Below are positions 6,335 through 9,396 of a stretch of 9,396 bases of DNA, piece by piece. The stretch is taken from contig JAUVUS010000061.1 in assembly GCA_030600865.1 (NCBI GenBank), forward strand, positions 1-9,396. The letters are read 5' to 3'. The notes under the pieces were generated by a model. That model saw only the letters and a program-made list of their open reading frames with translations. It had not been told where the DNA came from and did no database searches. Both the position numbers and the translations under genes were made by a program. Numbering within the stretch: position 1 is the first letter of the stretch; each line of letters starts with the position of its first letter. The stretch comes from Bacteroidales bacterium. GTDB taxonomy: Bacteria > Bacteroidota > Bacteroidia > Bacteroidales > UBA12077.

Positions 6335-6574
6335 TTCTGATTTGAAGGTTTAAGGTTTAAAGTTCAGAGTTTCAAATTTCAAATTTTGAGATTATTACTG
6401 CTGTTTACCTCCAACTGCCGCTGGCTGCTGTAACATATACATTCCATTCAACAATTGACCAATAAACCCGTTTACTAATAAACAACACTTTCTTTATTTT
6501 AAATTTATATGTTTTGATATCATAATTTTATCAAGTATCTTTAAATTAGCAATTCTAAAAATAACAGAACTTTA
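6335..6574. other. Spacer with tandem 7-mers before the response regulator
   Basis: No coding frame and no clear terminator are seen after the kinase gene. The first part holds two back-to-back 7-mers, AAGGTTT (6345-6358) and TTTCAAA (6370-6383). A GC-richer patch (6398-6432) contains CTGCTGT twice (6398-6404 and 6425-6431). TATGTTTTG (6508-6516) resembles a -7 box with one extra base but has no -33 partner. The operator and promoter of the two-component genes probably lie here, though none can be named. Confidence 0.4.
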
Positions 6575-7327
6575 ATGAAAACCTGTATAATAATTGATGA
6601 TGAAAAAAATGCCCGGGAAGCATTAGCAAAAATAATTGAACGTTATTTTAATACTAAAGTAAAAATTCTGCAATTGGCAGATTCTGTTAAAGAAGGTGTA
6701 TTTGCCATTAACAAACATCACCCGGATATTGTATTTCTTGACATTGAAATGCCCGAAGAGAATGGATTTAAGCTTTTCGATTATTTTGACATTTACGATT
6801 TTGAAGTAATTTTTACAACTGCGTACAAGCAATATGCAATCGATGCAATAAAATTTGCAGCACTGGATTATCTTTTAAAACCCATAAACTATATTGATTT
6901 AAGAGATGTTCTGGTTCGACTGGAGAAAAAACAAAGTAAATCTTCAAATACAGACCAAATTGAAGCATTCTTAAGTAATATAAATAGTGATCCGGGGAAC
7001 TTTACTAAAATTGCCCTGCCAACTATGGATGGTTTTCAGTTAGAAAAAGTTAATAATATAGTTTATTGCCAGGCCGAGGAAAATTATTGTAAGATTTTTA
7101 CAAATCGTAACGAAGCAATATTAGTTGCACGAACTTTAAAAAATATTGAAGAATTATTACCTGACGAAATATTTTTTAGAATACATAAATCGTATCTTGT
7201 TAATATGAATTATATTAAATCGTATTGTAAAACTGACGGATATAGAATTATTTTAGAAAATGGTACTGAGCTGGATGTTGCTACACGCAGGAACGAGGAA
7301 TTTTTAAAAGCATTGACAAAACGTTAA
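6575..7327 (+). CDS. LytTR-family response regulator
   Basis: A 250-residue DNA-binding response regulator of the AlgR/AgrA/LytR class. The receiver domain (about 1-118) carries the acidic pair Asp8/Asp9, phospho-acceptor Asp56 in IVFLDIEMPEENG, the switch Thr82 in FTTAYKQYAIDAI, and Lys102 in LLKP, so all residues needed for phosphorylation are present. A polar linker (about 119-142) leads to a LytTR domain (about 144-248) with the expected FFRIHKSYLVN segment near residue 200 and a TRRNEEF tail. The length is normal. The gene starts after a 240-bp spacer and is followed after 18 bp by the sensor gene at 7346, so the pair is probably one transcript, regulator first. LytTR proteins bind paired direct repeats. 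Targets are not known from the sequence; the binding-protein/kinase operon just upstream is one candidate. Family and partner are secure, function is open. Confidence 0.93.
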   Translation: MKTCIIIDDEKNAREALAKIIERYFNTKVKILQLADSVKEGVFAINKHHPDIVFLDIEMPEENGFKLFDYFDIYDFEVIFTTAYKQYAIDAIKFAALDYLLKPINYIDLRDVLVRLEKKQSKSSNTDQIEAFLSNINSDPGNFTKIALPTMDGFQLEKVNNIVYCQAEENYCKIFTNRNEAILVARTLKNIEELLPDEIFFRIHKSYLVNMNYIKSYCKTDGYRIILENGTELDVATRRNEEFLKALTKR

Positions 7328-7345
7328 AATTTCCACTACAGAAGA

Positions 7346-9396
7346 ATGAAAAAAACACTTTTATTTATATTAATATATTCTTTTCTCTCAACTCATTATT
7401 CTTTGGGTCAGCAATATTATTCAAGGAATTATACAATAAATGATGGCCTTCCAGATAATTGCATTCGGGGAATTTATAAAGACGGAAAAGGATTCCTATG
7501 GATAGGAACTGATGCTGGCTTATCCAGATTTGATGGTAAAAACTTTAAGGTTTATTCATCGCAAGACGGATTAATTGGGGATAAAATCTGGTCTATTTCT
7601 GAATGTGAAGAAAACTGTATTTGGGTTGGTTGCCACGATGGAGGTATTTCTAAACTAAGTGATAAAGAAATAATTTCGTACAATTCGGAATCTGGTTTGA
7701 TATCAAATGAAGTTAGAAAAATCCATTATTCAACTAAATTTAAGATTTTGCTTATTGGTACCGAAGATGGATTAACTGTTTACAACAATGATAGATTTAT
7801 TTCTTTTCATAAGAAACTTAACAATGTAAGCCAAAGACTCCAAATTACAGATTTCTTAGAAAACGATGATTTTATTTATGTTTTTACAAATGGAAATGGT
7901 TTATACAAGTATATTCCTGCAATGGAAAGCCTGATAAGGATTCCTTCCGATAACCCGTTAAACAATCACTTAACCAATTCTGCATTCATATCCGATTCAG
8001 AAGATACTCTCATAAATTTCAAACGAAAAAGCCTTATATCAATAAAAAATGGTAAAAAGAATATCACAGATTTTGTTGGTCAGGTTGTTGATTATAAAGA
8101 AGACCTTGATAATAATATTTGGATAGCTGCATGGAGTAATAATTACATAAATGCCGGAGGACTTTTTAAATATGATAGTTCAGGACTTACAAATTTCGGC
8201 AATTACCTTGGGATAAAATCCAATAATATTTTATCGCTTGAATTTGATTCAAAAGAAAATCTTCTTTGGATAGGAACTAAAGAACACGGACTATTCTTAT
8301 ATCCGTTGAGCAATTTTTCATATTATAAAGCAGAAGATTTTAATTTGCCGGAATTAAATATAACTGATTTAAATATTGACAAATCGAATACTTTATGGAT
8401 TGCCACGAAGAAGAATATTATAAAACAATATGATACTGGTATTTGTAAAATATTCAGTTTTAATCTGTTTAATACTAAATTTGAAGATTTCGTTAAGAAC
8501 ACGATTAAAACAAAATATTATTACCTAATTGATCAAACCGGTTCTTTCGAAAAATATCAGCAACTTATTTCTTCAGGTTCATATCCCTTTACAAATCCAT
8601 ATAAAAGACTTAACGGAAATATATTGCCAGCTAAAAGTCTTTACAAACCTCTAAAATATGATGTTTTAATAAATAAAAAACTAACTGAATTTAATAGCAT
8701 AATAACAGATTCTAAGGGGAATACCTGGGTAGGAAGTAATGTTGGGATTTTTAAAATTGATAAAGAATCAGATAATATTATATATTTTGATCTGGAGGGA
8801 TATCAATTTAGTAATTTTTCTTTTGATTCTGAAAATAGAATTTATGGTGTAAGCTGGGCTGATCTCTTTATATATCCTGATATAGAAAACAATTCAGATT
8901 ATTACTTATATAATTATTACGACCAAAAAAGTCCAATAAATATTACCAAAATAAAAAATCAGGATGAGAGAATCTGGTTTGTCAGTACTGACCATGGTCT
9001 TTTCCTTTATGATAAAAATAAGTTTTACTCAACGTATGATCAAAAAATAATAGACAATCAAGCTTTTACATATATCTGTTTTGATAATTCCGGAAATATT
9101 ATTGCCGGTAGTGCCAATGGTAAAATTTACATTGCCGGGTTTTCGAATGATACTATTCGATCCAAATTTGAAATTGACAAAAAGAACGGATTATTAGGCT
9201 CAAGCATAAGATGGCTCAATTGTACTGATGATAATATATTAATTGCAGGAACCAATGCCGGATTAAATTTTATTGATCTTGACAAGCTTTATAATACCAG
9301 AAATATTTTTATAGAAAGCATTGATAAATCCGAAGGGTTTACTGATTATTCGGGAACAAACTCTATAATCCAAAATGGTAAAAGTTTATGGATCGG
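7346..9396 (+). CDS. Two-component sensor with periplasmic propeller, 3' end beyond the window
   Basis: An uninterrupted frame of 683 codons runs from the ATG at 7346 off the window end. It begins with a Sec signal (MKKTLLFILIYSFLS, probable cut near SLG-QQ at residues 20-22). YTINDGLPDNCIRGIYKDG (29-47) and FLWIGTDAGLSRFDG (50-64) follow, the hallmark of the reg_prop repeats that build paired seven-bladed beta-propellers in Bacteroidota sensors. Further blades include CIWVGCHDGGISKL, LLIGTEDGLTVY, LLWIGTKEHGLFLY, TWVGSNVGIFKI, IWFVSTDHGLFLYD and LIAGTNAGLNFID. The last visible codons start another blade (SLWIG). A Y_Y_Y domain, a membrane helix and a kinase domain would be expected next. Because the partner is a LytTR regulator, a LytS-type His_kinase is more likely than a one-protein hybrid. 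The ATG is 18 bp after the regulator stop, with only a weak GAAG before it. The kinase part is inferred. Confidence 0.85.
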   Translation, partial: MKKTLLFILIYSFLSTHYSLGQQYYSRNYTINDGLPDNCIRGIYKDGKGFLWIGTDAGLSRFDGKNFKVYSSQDGLIGDKIWSISECEENCIWVGCHDGGISKLSDKEIISYNSESGLISNEVRKIHYSTKFKILLIGTEDGLTVYNNDRFISFHKKLNNVSQRLQITDFLENDDFIYVFTNGNGLYKYIPAMESLIRIPSDNPLNNHLTNSAFISDSEDTLINFKRKSLISIKNGKKNITDFVGQVVDYKEDLDNNIWIAAWSNNYINAGGLFKYDSSGLTNFGNYLGIKSNNILSLEFDSKENLLWIGTKEHGLFLYPLSNFSYYKAEDFNLPELNITDLNIDKSNTLWIATKKNIIKQYDTGICKIFSFNLFNTKFEDFVKNTIKTKYYYLIDQTGSFEKYQQLISSGSYPFTNPYKRLNGNILPAKSLYKPLKYDVLINKKLTEFNSIITDSKGNTWVGSNVGIFKIDKESDNIIYFDLEGYQFSNFSFDSENRIYGVSWADLFIYPDIENNSDYYLYNYYDQKSPINITKIKNQDERIWFVSTDHGLFLYDKNKFYSTYDQKIIDNQAFTYICFDNSGNIIAGSANGKIYIAGFSNDTIRSKFEIDKKNGLLGSSIRWLNCTDDNILIAGTNAGLNFIDLDKLYNTRNIFIESIDKSEGFTDYSGTNSIIQNGKSLWI

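Noticed and set aside
6508..6516. TATGTTTTG as a -7 box for the response regulator
   Set aside because: It has one base too many between TA and TTTG, and no TTTG lies at the required distance upstream.
6623..6832. Minus-strand frame inside the response regulator
   Set aside because: It lies wholly within the receiver domain of a well-supported gene and has no family features.

Overview
The window is low-GC DNA from a member of the Bacteroidota, probably a Bacteroidales/Marinilabiliales-type organism; the exact lineage cannot be read from it. The evidence is a TonB-dependent receptor with an N-terminal carboxypeptidase-regulatory-like domain, a LytTR response regulator paired with a periplasmic propeller sensor, A-rich start regions without Shine-Dalgarno sites, and a perfect Bacteroidota promoter (TTTG-N19-TAnnTTTG). 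All genes read on the + strand.

Layout: 1-170 is a leader with no supported gene. 171-536 is a cytoplasmic thioredoxin with an unusual CQHC active site, closed by a strong intrinsic terminator (561-593). The last bases of that terminator form the -33 box of the next promoter (591-621). This promoter drives a thiamine pyrophosphate (TPP) riboswitch (about 622-704), then about 175 nt holding three successive hairpins, then a TonB-dependent receptor (880-3324), which is therefore very probably the outer-membrane thiamine transporter.

3325-3860 is a 536-bp gene-free region. It has a hairpin right after the receptor, a 13-bp inverted repeat, and a clear intrinsic terminator (3715-3743) that no recognised gene explains. 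Next is a two-gene operon: a lipoprotein-type peptide-binding protein of SBP family 5 (3861-5489) overlapping by ATGA a BadF/NAGK-type sugar kinase (5486-6334). A 240-bp spacer with short tandem repeats leads to a LytTR response regulator (6575-7327). This is followed after 18 bp by a long open frame (7346 to the window end) encoding the periplasmic propeller part of a sensor, very probably a histidine kinase whose C-terminus lies outside the window.

The genes fall into three blocks: redox housekeeping, riboswitch-controlled thiamine uptake, and an envelope module in which a solute-binding lipoprotein and an amino-sugar kinase suggest salvage of peptides or muropeptides. The two-component pair may or may not control its neighbours. 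No wholly new system is evident. The most open items are the orphan terminator or small transcript in 3587-3743, the riboswitch expression platform, and the binding-protein/kinase pairing.
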